Notes: generated by a model from the letters alone, not told the origin. A stretch of 64,000 nt of DNA from Sanderia malayensis (GCA_013076295.1 RQOL01000633.1:59803-123802), one strand, 5' to 3'. Positions 24,148-37,860 are shown, counted from the stretch's first letter. Translations and numbers: made by a program.

Positions 24148-26508
24148 GGAAACATTGACTGATAGGGGGCCCTTCATGCAATGCACTCGCTTACGCTCAT
24201 GCCCCTTTCACCCCCATGTACAATGGGTTAGCTCACTGCGCTCGCTTATCTATCTATTATAAAAAAAATTGACTGATAGGGCGCATTTTGTGCGCTGCAC
24301 TCGCTTACGCTCATGCCCTTTTTAACCCCACGTACAATGGTTTAGATCACTGTGCCCGCCTGTCTACCTATTATCAAGAAACATTGACTGATAGGGCGCC
24401 CTTTGTGCGCTGCACACGCTTATGCTCATGCCCCTTTCAACCCCACGTACAATGGGTTAGATCGCTGCGCTCGTCTGTCTATCTATTATCAAGAAACATT
24501 GACTGATAGGGCTCCCTTTGTGCGCTGCACACGCTTACGCTCATGCCCCTTGCAACACCACGTACAATGGGTTAGATCGCTGCGCTCGCCTGTCTATCTT
24601 TTATCAAGAGACATTGACTGATAGGGACACTTCGTGCGCTTCATTCGCTTACGCTCATGCCCCTTTCATCCCCATGTACAATGGGATAGCTTGCTGCCCT
24701 CGCCTGTCTATCTATTATCAGGAAACATTGACTGATAGGGAGCACTTCGCGTGCTGCATTCGCTTGTGCTCATGCCCTTTATCCCCATGTACAATGGGTT
24801 AGCTCACTGCGCTCGCTTGTCTATCTATTATCAAGAAACATTAACTGATAGGGCACACTTCCTGCGCTGCAGTCGCTTATGCTCATGCCCATTCAACCCC
24901 ACATACAATGGGTGAGCCGCTGCGCTCGCCTGTCTGTCTATTATCAAGAAACATTGACTGATAGGCCGCCCTTCGTGCGCTGCACTCGCTTACGCTCATG
25001 GGGCTTTCAACCACACGTACAATGGGTTAGATCACTGTGCCCGCCTGTCTACCTATTATCAAGAAACATTGACTGATAGGACGCACTTCGTGGGCTGCAT
25101 TCGCTTACGTTCATGCCCCTTTCAACCCATGTGCAATGGGTTAGATTGCTGCACTCTCTGTCTATCTATTATCAAGAAACATTGACTGATAGGGCGCCCT
25201 TCGTGCACTGCACTCGCTTGAGCTCATGCCCCTATTCAACCCCATGTACAATGGGATAGCTCGTTGTGCTCGCCTGTCTATCCATTATCAAGAAACATTG
25301 ACTGGTAGGGCGCACTTCATGCGGTGCACTCGCTCATGCTCATGCCCCTTTCAACCCCACATTCAATGGATGAGCTCGCTGCGCTCGCCTGTCTATCTAT
25401 TATCAGGAACATTGACTGATAGGGGCCCTTTGTGCGCTGCACTCGCTAAGCTCTTCCCTATTCACCCCATGTACAATGGGATAGCTCGTTTTTCTCGCCT
25501 GTCTATCTATTATCAAGAACGTTGACTGGTAGGGGGCACTTCATGCGCTGCACTCGCTTACGCTCATGCCCTTTCAACCCACGTACAATGGATGGCTCGC
25601 TGCGCTCGCCTGTCTATCTATTATCAGGAAACATTGACTGATAGGGGCCCTTTTGTGCGCTGCACTCTCTATGCTCATGCCCTTTCAACCCAATTACAAT
25701 AAGTTAGATCGCTGTGCTCGCCTGTCTATCCATTATCAGCAAACATTGACTGATAGGGCGCCCTTTGTGCGCTGCACTCGCTTACCCTCATGCCCCTTCC
25801 AACCCCACGTACAATTGGTTAGATCGCTGCGCTCGCCTGTCTATCTATTATCAAGAAACATTGACAGATAGGTTCGCCTCGTGCACTTCGTTCGATTACG
25901 CTCATGCCCCTTTCAACCCCACGTACAATGGGATAGGTCGCTGCCCTTGCCTGTCTATCTATTATCAAGAAACATTGACTGATAAGGCGCACTTCATGCG
26001 CTGCACTCACTTATGCTCATGCCCCTTTCAACCCCACGTACAATGGTTGGATGGCTGCCCTCGCCTGTCTATGTATTATCAAGAAACATTGACTGATAGG
26101 GCGCCCTTCGTGCGCTGCACTCGCTTACGCTCATGCCCCTTTCAACCCCACGTACAATGAGTTAGGTCGCTGCGCCCACCTGTCTATCCATTATCAAGAA
26201 ATATTGACTGGTAGGGTGCACTTCTTGCGCTGCACTCGCTTACGCACATGCCCCTTTCAACCCCATGTACAATGGGTGAGCTCGCTGCGCTCGCCTGTCT
26301 ATCTATTATCAGGAAACATTGGCTGATAGGGTGCACTTCATGCGCTGCACTCGCTTACGCTCATGCCCATTTCAACCCCACGTACAATGGGATAGCTAGG
26401 GTACTGGTAGGGCGCACTTCATGCGCTCCACTCGCTTACGCTCATGCCCCTTTCAACCCCATGTACAATGGGATAGCTTGCTGCCCTCGCCTGTCTATCT
26501 ATTATCAG
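24148..26508 (+). repeat. 2.36 kb tandem block, copy 1 (2,361 bp)
   Basis: The block starts at a unit containing CCCTTCATGCAATGCACTCG, which reappears at 26509. The variant order is then repeated monomer by monomer at an offset of 2359-2362, about 21 units including one 81 bp unit with its junction near 26391. The first 0.5 kb of the two copies is almost identical. Copy 1 carries many single-base losses between about 24.7 and 25.7 kb that copy 2 lacks, for example CAGGAACATTGACTG at about 25406. These could be sequencing error or real decay. Confidence 0.85.
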
Positions 26509-28870
26509 GAGACATTGACTGATAGGGGGCCCTTCATGCAATGCACTCGCTTACGCTCATGCCCCTTTCACCCCCATGTACAATGGGTTAGCTCACTGCG
26601 CTCGCTTATCTATCTATTATAAAAAAATTGACTGATAGGGCGCACTTTGTGCGCTGCACTCGCTTACGCTCATGCCCTTTTTAACCCCACGTACAATGGT
26701 TTAGATCACTGTGCCCGCCTGTCTACCTATTATCAAGAAACATTGACTGATAGGGCGCCCTTTGTGCGCTGCACACGCTTATGCTCATGCCCCTTTCAAC
26801 CCCACGTACAATGGGTTAGATCGCTGCGCTCGTCTGTCTATCTATTATCAAGAAACATTGACTGATAGGGCGCCCTTTGTGCGCTGCACACGCTTACGCT
26901 CATGCCCCTTGCAACACCACGTACAATGGGTTAGATCGCTGCGCTCGCCTGTCTATCTTTTATCAAGAGACATTGACTGATAGGGACACTTCGTGCGCTT
27001 CATTCGCTTACGCTCATGCCCCTTTCATCCCCATGTACAATGGGATAGCTTGCTGCCCTCGCCTGTCTATCTATTATCAGGAAACATTGACTGATAGGGA
27101 GCACTTCGCGTGCTGCATTCGCTTGTGCTCATGCCCCTTTATCCCCATGTACAATGGGTTAGCTCACTGCGCTCGCTTGTCTATCTATTATCAAGAAACA
27201 TTAACTGATAGGGCACACTTCCTGCGCTGCACTCGCTTATGCTCATGCCCCATTCAACCCCACATACAATGGGTGAGCCCGCTGCGCTCGCCTGTCTATC
27301 TATTATCAAGAAACATTGACTGATAGGCCGCCCTTCGTGCGCTGCACTCGCTTACGCTCATGGGGCTTTCAACCACACGTACAATGGGTTAGATCACTGT
27401 GCCCGCCTGTCTACCTATTATCAAGAAACATTGACTGATAGGACGCACTTCGTGGGCTGCATTCGCTTACGTTCATGCCCCTTTCAACCCCATGTGCAAT
27501 GGGTTAGATTGCTGCACTCTCCTGTCTATCTATTATCAAGAAACATTGACTGATAGGGCGCCCTTCGTGCACTGCACTCGCTTGAGCTCATGCCCCTATT
27601 CAACCCCATGTACAATGGGATAGCTCGTTGTGCTCGCCTGTCTATCCATTATCAAGAAACATTGACTGGTAGGGTGCACTCGCTTATGCTCATGCCCCTT
27701 TCAACCCCACATTCAATGGATGAGCTCGCTGCGCTCGCCTGTCTATCTATTATCAGGAAACATTGACTGATAGGGGCCCTTTGTGCGCTGCACTCGCTTA
27801 AGCTCATTCCCCTATTCAACCCCATGTACAATGGGATAGCTCGTTTTTCTCGCCTGTCTATCTATTATCAAGAAACGTTGACTGGTAGGGGGCACTTCAT
27901 GCGCTGCACTCGCTTACGCTCATGCCCCTTTCAACCCCACGTACAATGGATGAGCTCGCTGCGCTTGCCTGTCTATCTATTATCAGGAAACATTGACTGA
28001 TAGGGGCCCTTTGTGCGCTGCACTCTCTTATGCTCATGCCCCTTTCAACCCCAATTACAATAAGTTAGATCGCTGTGCTCGCCTGTCTATCCATTATCAG
28101 CAAACATTGACTGATAGGGCGCCCTTTGTGCGCTGCACTCGCTTACCCTCATGCCCCTTCCAACCCCACGTACAATTGGTTAGATCGCTGCGCTCGCCTG
28201 TCTATCTATTATCAAGAAACATTGACAGATAGGTTCACCTCGTGCACTTCGTTCGATTACGCTCATGCCCCTTTCAACCCCACGTACAATGGGATAGGTC
28301 GCTGCCCTTGCCTGTCGATCTATTATCAAGAAACATTGACTGATAAGGCGCACTTCATGCGCTGCACTCACTTATGCTCATGCCCCTTTCAACCCCACGT
28401 ACAATGGGTTGGATGGCTGCCCTCGCCTGTCTATGTATTATCAAGAAACATTGACTGATAGGGCGCCCTTCGTGCGCTGCACTCGCTTACGCTCATGCCC
28501 CTTTCAACCCCACGTACAATGAGTTAGGTCGCTGCGCCCACCTGTCTATCCATTATCAAGAAATATTGACTGGTAGGGTGCACTTCTTGCGCTGCACTCG
28601 CTTACGCACATGCCCCTTTTAACCCCATGTACAATGGGTGAGCTCGCTGCGCTCGCCTGTCTATCTATTATCAGGAAACATTGGCTGATAGGGTGCACTT
28701 CATGCGCTGCACTCGCTTACGCTCATGCCCATTTCAACCCCACGTACAATGGGATAGCTAGGGTACTGGTAGGGCGCACTTCATGCGCTCCACTCGCTTA
28801 CGCTCATGCCCCTTTCAACCCCATGTACAATGGGATAGCTTGCTGCCCTCGCCTGTCTATCTATTATCAG
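26509..28870 (+). repeat. 2.36 kb tandem block, copy 2 (2,362 bp)
   Basis: This is an immediate tandem copy of the preceding block, ending where the sequence changes to a unit with GGGAGCACTTTGCACGC. The junction monomer at 26509 joins the left flank of one unit type to the CATGCAATGC type, as expected of an unequal exchange. The copy contains a private 14 bp deletion that makes a 101 bp monomer (27657-27757). Otherwise it reads cleaner than copy 1. The 81 bp truncated unit recurs at about 28751. Confidence 0.85.
27657..27757 (+). repeat. 101 bp monomer lacking one hairpin arm
   Basis: The sequence runs GACTGGTAGGG directly into TGCACTCGCTTATG. The partner unit near 25310 has 14 further bases (CGCACTTCATGCGG) between these. 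The deletion removes the usual inverted repeat of the unit and is private to the second 2.36 kb block. Confidence 0.85.
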
Positions 28871-31800
28871 GAAACATTGACTGATAGGGAGCACTTTGCA
28901 CGCTGCATTCGCTTGTGCTCATGCCCCTTTTATCCCCACGTACAATGCATGAGCTCGCTGCGCTCGCCTGTCTATCTACTATCAGGAAACATTGACTGAT
29001 AGGGGCCCTTTGTGCGCTGCACTCGCTTATGCTCATGCCCCTTTCAACCCCAGGTACAATGAGTTACATCGCTGTGCTCGCCTGTCTATCCCTTATCAAG
29101 AAACATTGACTGATAGGGCGCACTTCGTGCACTGCCCTCGCTTACGCTCATGCCCCTTTCAATCCCATGTACAATGGGTGAGCTCGCCGCTTTTGCCTGT
29201 CTATCAATTATCAGCAAACATTGACTGATAGGGGGCCTTTTGTGCGCTGCACTCGCTTACCCTCATGCCCCTTCCAACCCCACGTACAATTGGTTAGATC
29301 GCTGCGCTCGCCTGTCTATCTATTATCAAGAAACATTGACAGATAGGTTCACCTCGTGCACTTTGTTCGATTACGCTCATGCCCCTTTCAACCCCATGTA
29401 CAATGGGATAGGTCGCTGCCCTTGCCTGTCTATCTATTATCAAGAAACATTGACTGATAAGGCGCACTTCATGTGCTGCACTCACTTATGCTCATGCCCC
29501 TTTCAACCCCACGTACAATGGGTTGGATCGCTGCGCTCGCCTGTCTATGTATTATCAAGAAACATTGACTGATAGGGACACTTCGTGTGCTGCATTCGCT
29601 TACGCTCATGCCCAGTTAAACCACATGTACAATGGGATAGCTCGCTGCGCTCAGCCGTCTATCTATTATCAGGAAACGTTGACTGATAGGGGGCCCTTCA
29701 TGCGCTGCACTTGCTTACGCTGATGTCCCTTTCAACCCCACGTACAATGGGTTAGATCGCTGCGCTCGCCTGTCTATCTTTTATCAAGAAACATTGACTG
29801 ATAAAAGCACTTCGTGCACTTTATTTGCTTACGCTCATGCCCCTTTCATCCCCATGTACAATGGGTTAGCTCACTGCGCTCGCTTGTCTATCTATTATAA
29901 AAAAAATTGACTGATAGGGCGCACTTTGTGCGCTGCACCCGCTTACGCTCATGCACCTTTCAACCCCACGTACAATGGGTTGCATCACTGCGCTCTCCTG
30001 TCTATCTATTATCAGGAAACATTGACTGATAGGTCGCCTTTCGTGTGCTGCACCCGCTTAGACTCATGCCCCTTTCAACCCCACGTACAATGAGTTGGAT
30101 CGCTGGGCTCGCCTGTCTACCTATTATCAAGAAACATTGACTGATAGGAAGCAAGTCAGGGGCTGCATTCGCTTATGTTAATGCCCCGTTCAACCCCATG
30201 TACAATGGGATAGCTCGCAGCGTTCACCTGTCTATCCATTATCAAGAAACATTGACTGATAGGGCGCCCTTTGTGCGCTGCACTCGCTTACCCTCATGCC
30301 CCTTTCAACCCCACGTACAATGGGTTAGATCGCTGCGCTCGCCTGTCTATCTATTATCAAGAACCATTGACTGATAGGGGCACTTCGTGCACTTCGTTCG
30401 CTTACGCTCAAGCCCCTTTCAACCCCACGTACAATTGATTGCATCGCTGCGCTCTCCTGTCTATCTATTATCAGGAAACATTGACTGATAGGTCGCCTTT
30501 CGTGCGCTGCACCCGCTTACACTCATGCCAGTTTCAACCCCACGTACAACCGTTTAGATCACTGCGCTCTCCTGTCTATCTATTATCAGGAAACATTGAC
30601 TGATAGGTCGCCTTTCGTGCGCTGCACCCGCTTCCACTCATGCCAGTTTCAACCCCACGTACAACGGTTTAGATCACTGCGCTCTCCTGTCTATCTATTA
30701 TCAAGAAATATTGACTGATAGGGACACTTCGTGCTCTTCATTCGCTTACGCTCATGCCCCTTTCATCCCCATGTACAATGGGATAGCTTGCTGCCCTCGC
30801 CTGTCTATCTATTATCAGGAAACATTGACTGATAGGGAGCACTTCGCACGCTGCGTTCGCTTCTGCTCATGCCCCTTTTATCCCCATGTATAATGGGTTA
30901 GCTCACTGCGCTCGCTTGTCTATCTATTATCAAGAAACATTGACTGATAGGGCGCCCTTCATGTTCTGCACTCGCATACGCTCATGCCCCTTTCAACCCC
31001 ATGTACAATGGGATAGCTAGGGTACTGGTAGGGCGCACTTCATGCGCTCCACTCGCTTACGCTCATGCCCCTTTCAACCCCATGTACAATGGGATAGCTT
31101 GCTGCCCTCGCCTGTCTATCTATTATCAGGAAACATTGACTGATAGGGGGCCCTTTGTGCACTGCACTCGCTTACCCTCATGCCCCTTCCAACCCCACGT
31201 ACAATTGGTTAGATCGCTGCGCTCGCCTGTCTATCTATTATCAAGAAACATTGACAGATAGGTTCACCTCGTGCACTTCGTTCGATTACGCTCATGCCCC
31301 TTTCAACCCCAGGTACAATGAGTTACATCGCTGTGCTCGCCTGTCTATCCCTTATCAAGAAACATTGACTGATAAGGCGCACTTCATGCACTGCACTCAC
31401 TTATGCTCATGCCCCTTTCAACCCCACATACAATGGGTTGGATCGCTGCGCTCGCCTGTCTATGTATTATCAAGAAACATTGACTGATAGGGCCACTTCG
31501 TGTGCTGCATTCGCTTACGCTCATGCTCAGTTAAACCCCATGTACAATGGGATAGCTTGCTGCGCTCAGCCGTCTATCTATTATCAGGAAACGTTGACTG
31601 ATAGGGGGCCCTTCATGCGCTGCACTTGCTTACGCTGATGTCCCTTTCAACCCCACGTACAATGGGTTAGATCGCTGCGCTCGCCTGTCTATCTTTTATC
31701 AAGAAACATTGACTGATACAAGCACTTCGTGCACTTTATTTGCTTACGCTCATGCCCCTTTCATCCCCATGTACAATGGGTTAGCTCACTGCGCTCGCTT

Positions 31801-33140
31801 GTCTATCTATTATAAAAAAAATTGACTGATAGGGCGCACTTTGTGCGCTGCACCCGCTTACGCTCATGCACCTTTCAACCCCACGTACAATGGGTTGCAT
31901 CACTGCGCTCTCCTGTCTATCTATTATCAGGAAACATTGACTGATAGGTCGCCTTTCGTGTGCTGCACCCGCTTAGACTCATGCCCCTTTCACCCCACGT
32001 ACAATGAGTTGGATCGCTGGGCTCGCCTGTCTACCTATTATCAAGAAACATTGACTGATAGGACGCAAGTCAGGGGCTGCATTCGCTTATGTTAATGCCC
32101 CGTTCAACCCCATGTACAATGGAATAGCTCGCAGCGTTCACCTGTCTATCCATTATCAAGAAACATTGACTGATAGGGCGCCCTTTGTGCGCTGCATTCG
32201 CTTACCCTCATGCCCCTTTCAACCCCACGTACAATTGGTTAGATCGCTGCGCTCGCCTGTCTATCTATTATCAAGAACCATTGACTGATAGGGGCACTTC
32301 GTGCACTTCGTTCGCTTACGCTCAAGCCCCTTTCAACCCCACGTACAATGGATTGCATCGCTGCGCTCTCCTGTCTATCTATTATCAGGAAACATTGACT
32401 GATAGGTCGCCTTTCGTGCGCTGCACCCGCTTACACTCATGCCAGTTTCAACCCCACGTACAACGGTTTAGATCACTGCGCTCTCCTGTCTATCTATTAT
32501 CAAGAAGCATTGCCTGATAGGGGCACTTCGTGCACTGTATTCGCTTACGCTCATGCCCGTTTCAACCCCATGTACAATGGGTGAGCTTGCTGCGCTCGCC
32601 TTTTTATCTATTATCAGGAAACATTGACTGATAGGGGGCCCTTCGTGCGCTGCACTCGCTTACGCTGATGCCCCTTTCAACCCCACGTACAATGGGTTAG
32701 ATTGCTGCGCTCGCCTGTCTATCTCTTTTCAAGAATCATTGACTGACAGGGCGCCCTTCATGCGCTGCACCCGCTTACACTCATGCACCTTTCAACCCCA
32801 CGTACAATGGGTTAGATCGCTGCGCTCTCCTGTCTATCTATTATCAAGAAACATTGACTGATAGGGGCACTTCGTGCGCTTCATTCATTTACGCTCATGC
32901 CCCTTTCAACCCCATGTACAATGGATGAGCTCGCTGCGCTCGCCTGTCTATCTATTATCAGCAAACATTGACTGGTAGGGCTCACTTCATGCGTTGCACT
33001 CGCTTACGCTCATGCCCCTTTGAACCCCACATACAATGGATGAGCTCGCTGCGTTCGCCTGTCTATCTATTATTAGGAAGCATTGACTGATAGGGCGCCC
33101 TTCGTGCGCTGCACTCACTTACGCTCATGCCCCTTTCAAC
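28871..33140 (+). repeat. Mosaic satellite segment with a 1.9 kb internal duplication
   Basis: About 28990-29500 matches 6870-7380 of HOR-1 (offset about 22123). The run of unit types at about 29460-30590 then recurs at about 31375-32500 with an offset of 1915, separated by a stretch that includes an 81 bp truncated unit near 31011. A CCAGTTTCAACCCC unit that is single in the left part of the window is doubled here (about 30476-30705). Both doubled and single forms persist further right. The segment is entirely satellite with no gene. Confidence 0.75.
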
Positions 33141-33484
33141 CCCACGTACAATGAGTTAGATCACTGCGCTCACCTGTCTATCCATTATCAAGAAATATTG
33201 ACTGGTAGGGCGCACTTCTTGCGCTGCACTCGCTTACGCTCATGCCCCTTTCAGCCCCACGTACAATGGGTGAGCTCGCTGCGCTCGTCTGTCTATCTAT
33301 TATCAGGAAACATTGCCTGATAGGGTGCATTTCCTGCGCTGCACTCGCTTACGCTCATGCCCCTTTCAACCCCACGTACAATGGGTTAGATCACTGCGCT
33401 CGCCTGTCTATCTTTTATCAAGAAACATTGACTGGTACGGGCACTTCGTGCACTTTATTTGCTTACGCTCATGCCCCTTTCATC
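33141..33484 (+). repeat. 344 bp three-monomer tandem duplication, copy 1
   Basis: Three consecutive monomers occur twice in direct succession. The first carries CACCTGTCTATCCATTATC, the second CTTTCAGCCCCACG, and the third is of the type with TTATTTGCTTACG. I could not find a single difference between this copy and the next. The last unit of this copy is chimeric: it begins as the TTATTTGC type and continues as the GAGTTAGATC type, the expected product of an exchange three units out of step. Confidence 0.9.
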
Positions 33485-33828
33485 CCCACGTACAATGAGT
33501 TAGATCACTGCGCTCACCTGTCTATCCATTATCAAGAAATATTGACTGGTAGGGCGCACTTCTTGCGCTGCACTCGCTTACGCTCATGCCCCTTTCAGCC
33601 CCACGTACAATGGGTGAGCTCGCTGCGCTCGTCTGTCTATCTATTATCAGGAAACATTGCCTGATAGGGTGCATTTCCTGCGCTGCACTCGCTTACGCTC
33701 ATGCCCCTTTCAACCCCACGTACAATGGGTTAGATCACTGCGCTCGCCTGTCTATCTTTTATCAAGAAACATTGACTGGTACGGGCACTTCGTGCACTTT
33801 ATTTGCTTACGCTCATGCCCCTTTCATC
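33485..33828 (+). repeat. 344 bp three-monomer tandem duplication, copy 2
   Basis: This is the second half of the tandem duplication, at an offset of 344 and identical by eye to the first half. Afterwards the sequence returns to the expected neighbour, an A-run variant unit at about 33870. Related but non-duplicated versions lie near 42.6 kb, 51.6 kb and 53.7 kb, so the duplication is specific to this place and probably recent. Confidence 0.9.
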
Positions 33829-36800
33829 CCCATGTACAATGGGTTAGCTCACTGCGCTCGCTTGTCTATCTATTATAAAAAAAATTGACTGATAGGGCGC
33901 ACTTTGTGCGCTGCACTCGCTTACGCTCATGCCCTTTTTAACCCCACGTACAATGGGTTAGATCACTGTGCCCGCCTGTCTACCTATTATCAAGAAACAT
34001 GGACTGATAGGGCGCCCTTCATGTGCTGCACTCGTATACGCTCATGCCTCTTTCAACCCCATGTACAATGGGATAGCTAGGGTACTGGTAGGGCGCACTT
34101 CATGCGCTCCACTCGCTTACGCTCATGCCCCTTTCAACCCCATGTACAATGGGATAGCTTGCTGCCCTCGCCTGTCTATCTATTATCAGGAAACGTTGAC
34201 TGATAGGGAGCACTTCGCACGCTGCATTCGCTTGTGCTCATGCCCCTTTTATCCCCACATACAATGCATGAGCTCGCTGCGCTCGCCTGTCTATCTACTA
34301 TCAGGAAACATTGACTGATAGGGGCCCTTTGTGCGCTGCACTCGCTTATGCTCATGCCCCTTTCAACCCCAGGTACAATGAGTTACATCGCTGTGCTCGC
34401 CTGTCTATCCCTTATCAAGAAACATTGACTGATAGGGCGCACTTCGTGCACTGCCCTCGCTTACGCTCATGCCCCTTTCAATCCCATGTACAATGGGTGA
34501 GCTCGCCGCTTTTGCCTGTCTATCAATTATCAGCAAACATTGACTGATAGGGGGCCCTTTGTGCGCTGCACTCGCTTACCCTCATGCCCCTTCCAACCCC
34601 ACGTACAATTGGTTAGATCGCTGCGCTCGCCTGTCTATCTATTATCAAGAAACATTGACAGATAGGTTCACCTCGTGCACTTCGTTCGATTACGCTCATG
34701 CCCCTTTCAACCCCATGTACAATGGGATAGGTCGCTGCCCTTGCCTGTCTATCTATTATCAAGAAACATTGACTGATAAGGCGCACTTCATGCGCTGCAC
34801 TCACTTATGCTCATGCCCCTTTCAACCCCACGTACAATGGGTTGGATCGCTGCGCTCGCCTGTCTATGTATTATCAAGAAACATTGACTGATAGGGCCAC
34901 TTCGTGTGCTGCATTCGCTTACGCTCATGCCCAGTTAAACCCCATGTACAATGGGATAGCTCGCTGCGGTCAGCCGTCTATCTATTATCAAGAAACATTG
35001 ACTGGTAGGGCGCACTTCATGCGCTGCACACGCTTAAGCTCATGCCCCTTTCAACCCCACATACAATGGATGAGCTCGCAGCGTTCACCTGTCTATCCAT
35101 TAACAAGAAACATTGACTGAAAGGGCGCCCTTTGTGCGCTGCACTCGCTTACCCTCATGCCCCTTTCAACCCCACGTACATTGGGTTAGATCGCTGCGCT
35201 CGCCTGTCTATCTATTATCAAGAACCATTGACTGATAGGGGCACTTCGTGCACTTCGTTCGCTTACGCTCAAGCCCCTTTCAACCCCACGTACAATGGAT
35301 TGCATCGCTGCGCTCTCCTGTCTATCTATTATCAGGAAACATTGACTGATAGGTCGCCTTTCGTGCGCTGCACCCGCTTACACTCATGCCAGTTTCAACC
35401 CCACGTACAACCGTTTAGATCACTGCGCTCTCCTGTCTATCTATTATCAGGAAACATTGACTGATAGGTCGCCTTTCGTGCGCTGCACCCCCTTACACTC
35501 ATGCCAGTTTCAACCCCACGTACAACGGTTTAGATCACTGGGCTCTCCTGTCTATCTATTATCAAGAAGCATTGACTGATAGGGCGCACTTCGTGCGCTG
35601 CACTCACTTATGCTCATGCCCCTTTCAACCCCACGTACAATCGGTTGGATCACTGCGCTTGCCTGTTTATCTTTTATCAAGAAACATCGACCGATAGGGC
35701 GCCCTTCGTGCGCTGCACTCGCTTACCCTCATGCCCCTTTCAACCCCACGTAAAATGGATTAGATCGCTGCGCTCTCCTGTCTATCTATTATCAAGAAAC
35801 TTTGACTGATATGGCGCACTTTGTGCGCTGCATTCGGTTACGCTCATGCTCCTTTGAACCCCATGTACAATGGGATAGCTAGTTGCACTCGCCTGTCAAT
35901 CTATTATCAAGAAACATTGACTGGAAGGGCGCACTTGATGCGCTGCACTCGCTTACGCTCATGCCCCTTTGAACCCCACATACAATGGATGAGCTCGCTG
36001 CGCTCGCCTGTCTATCTATTATTAGGAAACATTGACTGATAGGGCGCCCTTCGTGCGCTGCACTCGCTTACGCTCATGCCTCTTTCAACCCCACGTACAA
36101 TGGGTTAGATCACCGCGCTTGCCTGTCTATTTATTATCAAGAAACATTGCCTGATAGGGGCACTTCGTGCACTGTATTCGCTTACGCTCATGCCCCTTTA
36201 AACCCCATGTACAATGGGTGAGCTTGCTGCGCTCGCCTTTTTATCTATTATCAGGAAACATTGAGTGATAGGGGGCCCTTCGTGCGCTGCACTCGCTTAC
36301 GCTGATGCCCCTTTCAACCCCACATACAATGGGGTAGATTGCTGCGCTCGCCTGTCTATCTCTTTTCAAGAATCATTGACTGACAGGGCGCCCTTCATGC
36401 GCTGCACTCGCTTACACTCATGCACCTTTCAACCCCACGTACAATGGGTTAGATCGCTGCGCTCTCCTGTCTATCTTTTATCAAGAAACATTGACTGATA
36501 GGGGCACTTCGTGCACTTCATTCATTTACGCTCATGCCCCTTTCAACCCCATGTACAATGGATGAGCTCGCTGCGCTCGCCTGTCTATCTATTATCAGCA
36601 AACATTGACTGGTAGGGCTCACTTCATGCGCTGCACTCGCTTACGCTCATGCCCCTTTCAACCCCACATACAATGGATGAGCTCGCTGCGTTCGCCTGTC
36701 TATCTACTATCAGGAAACATTGACTGATAGGGCGCCCTTCGTGTGCTGCACTCGCTTATGCTCATGCCCCTTTCAACCCCAGGTACAATGAGTTACATCG

Positions 36801-37022
36801 TTGTGCTCGCCTGTCTATCCGTTATCAAGAAACATTGACTGATAGGGCGCACTTCGTACACTGCCCTCGCTTACGCTCATGCCCCTTTCAATCCCATGTA
36901 CAATGGGTGAGCTCGCCGCTTTTGCCTGTCTATCAATTATCAGCAAACATTGACTGATAGGGGGCCCTTTGTGCGCTGCACTCGCTTACCCTCATGCCCC
37001 TTCCAACCCCACGTACAATTGG
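33829..37022 (+). repeat. Mosaic satellite segment
   Basis: The stretch from about 33.5 to 35.0 kb matches about 53.67-55.2 kb at a constant offset of 20173. It includes an 81 bp truncated unit near 34071. Around 35.1-35.6 kb is a unit series with a doubled CCAGTTTCAACCCC monomer. From about 35.7 to 36.0 kb it resembles the start of the nested block at 40682. The remaining units are common types. No sequence other than satellite is present. Confidence 0.75.
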
Positions 37023-37860
37023 TTAGATCGCTGCGCTCGCCTGTCTATCTATTATCAAGAAACATTGACAGATAGGTCCACCTCGTGCACTTCGTTCGAT
37101 TACGCTCATGCCCCTTTCAACCCCATGTACAATGGGATAGGTCGCTGCCCTTGCCTGTCTATCTATTATCAAGAAACATTGACTGATAAGGCGCACTTCA
37201 TGCGCTGCATTCACTTATGCTCATGCCCCTTTCAACCCCACGTACAATGGGTTGGATCGCTGCGCTCGCCTGTCTATGTATTATCAAGAAACATTGACTG
37301 ATAGGGCCACTTCGTGTGCTGCATTCGCTTACGCTCATGCCCAGTTAAACCCCATGTACAATGGGATAGCTCGCTGCGCTCAGCCGTCTATCTATTATCA
37401 AGAAACATTGACTGGTAGGGCGCACTTCATGCGCTGCACACGCTTAAGCTCATGCCCTTTCAACCCCACATACAATGAGTTAGATTGCGGCGCTCACCTG
37501 TCTATCCATTATCAAGAAATATTGACTGGTAGGGCGCACTTCTTGCGCTGCACTCGCTTACGCTCATGCCCCTTTCAACCCCACGTACAATGGGTGAGCT
37601 CGCTGCGCTCGCCTGTCTATCTATTATCAGGAAACATTGGCTGATAGGGTGCACTTCATGCGCTGCACTCGCTTACGCTCATGCCCCTTTCAACCCCACG
37701 TACAATGGGTTAGATCGCTGCGCTCGCCTGTCTATCTATTATCAAGAAACATTGACTGGCAGGGCGCACTTCATGCGCTGCACTCGCTTACGCTCATGCC
37801 CCTTGCAACACCACGTACAATGGGTTAGATCGCTGCGCTCGCTTATCTATCTATTATCAG

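Noticed and set aside
34613..34804. Recurrent 63-66 codon frames on the - strand, found about fifteen times
   Set aside because: They always cover the same two neighbouring unit types, so they recur because the DNA is repeated. They end where the next unit shifts frame, and no domain or signal is seen.
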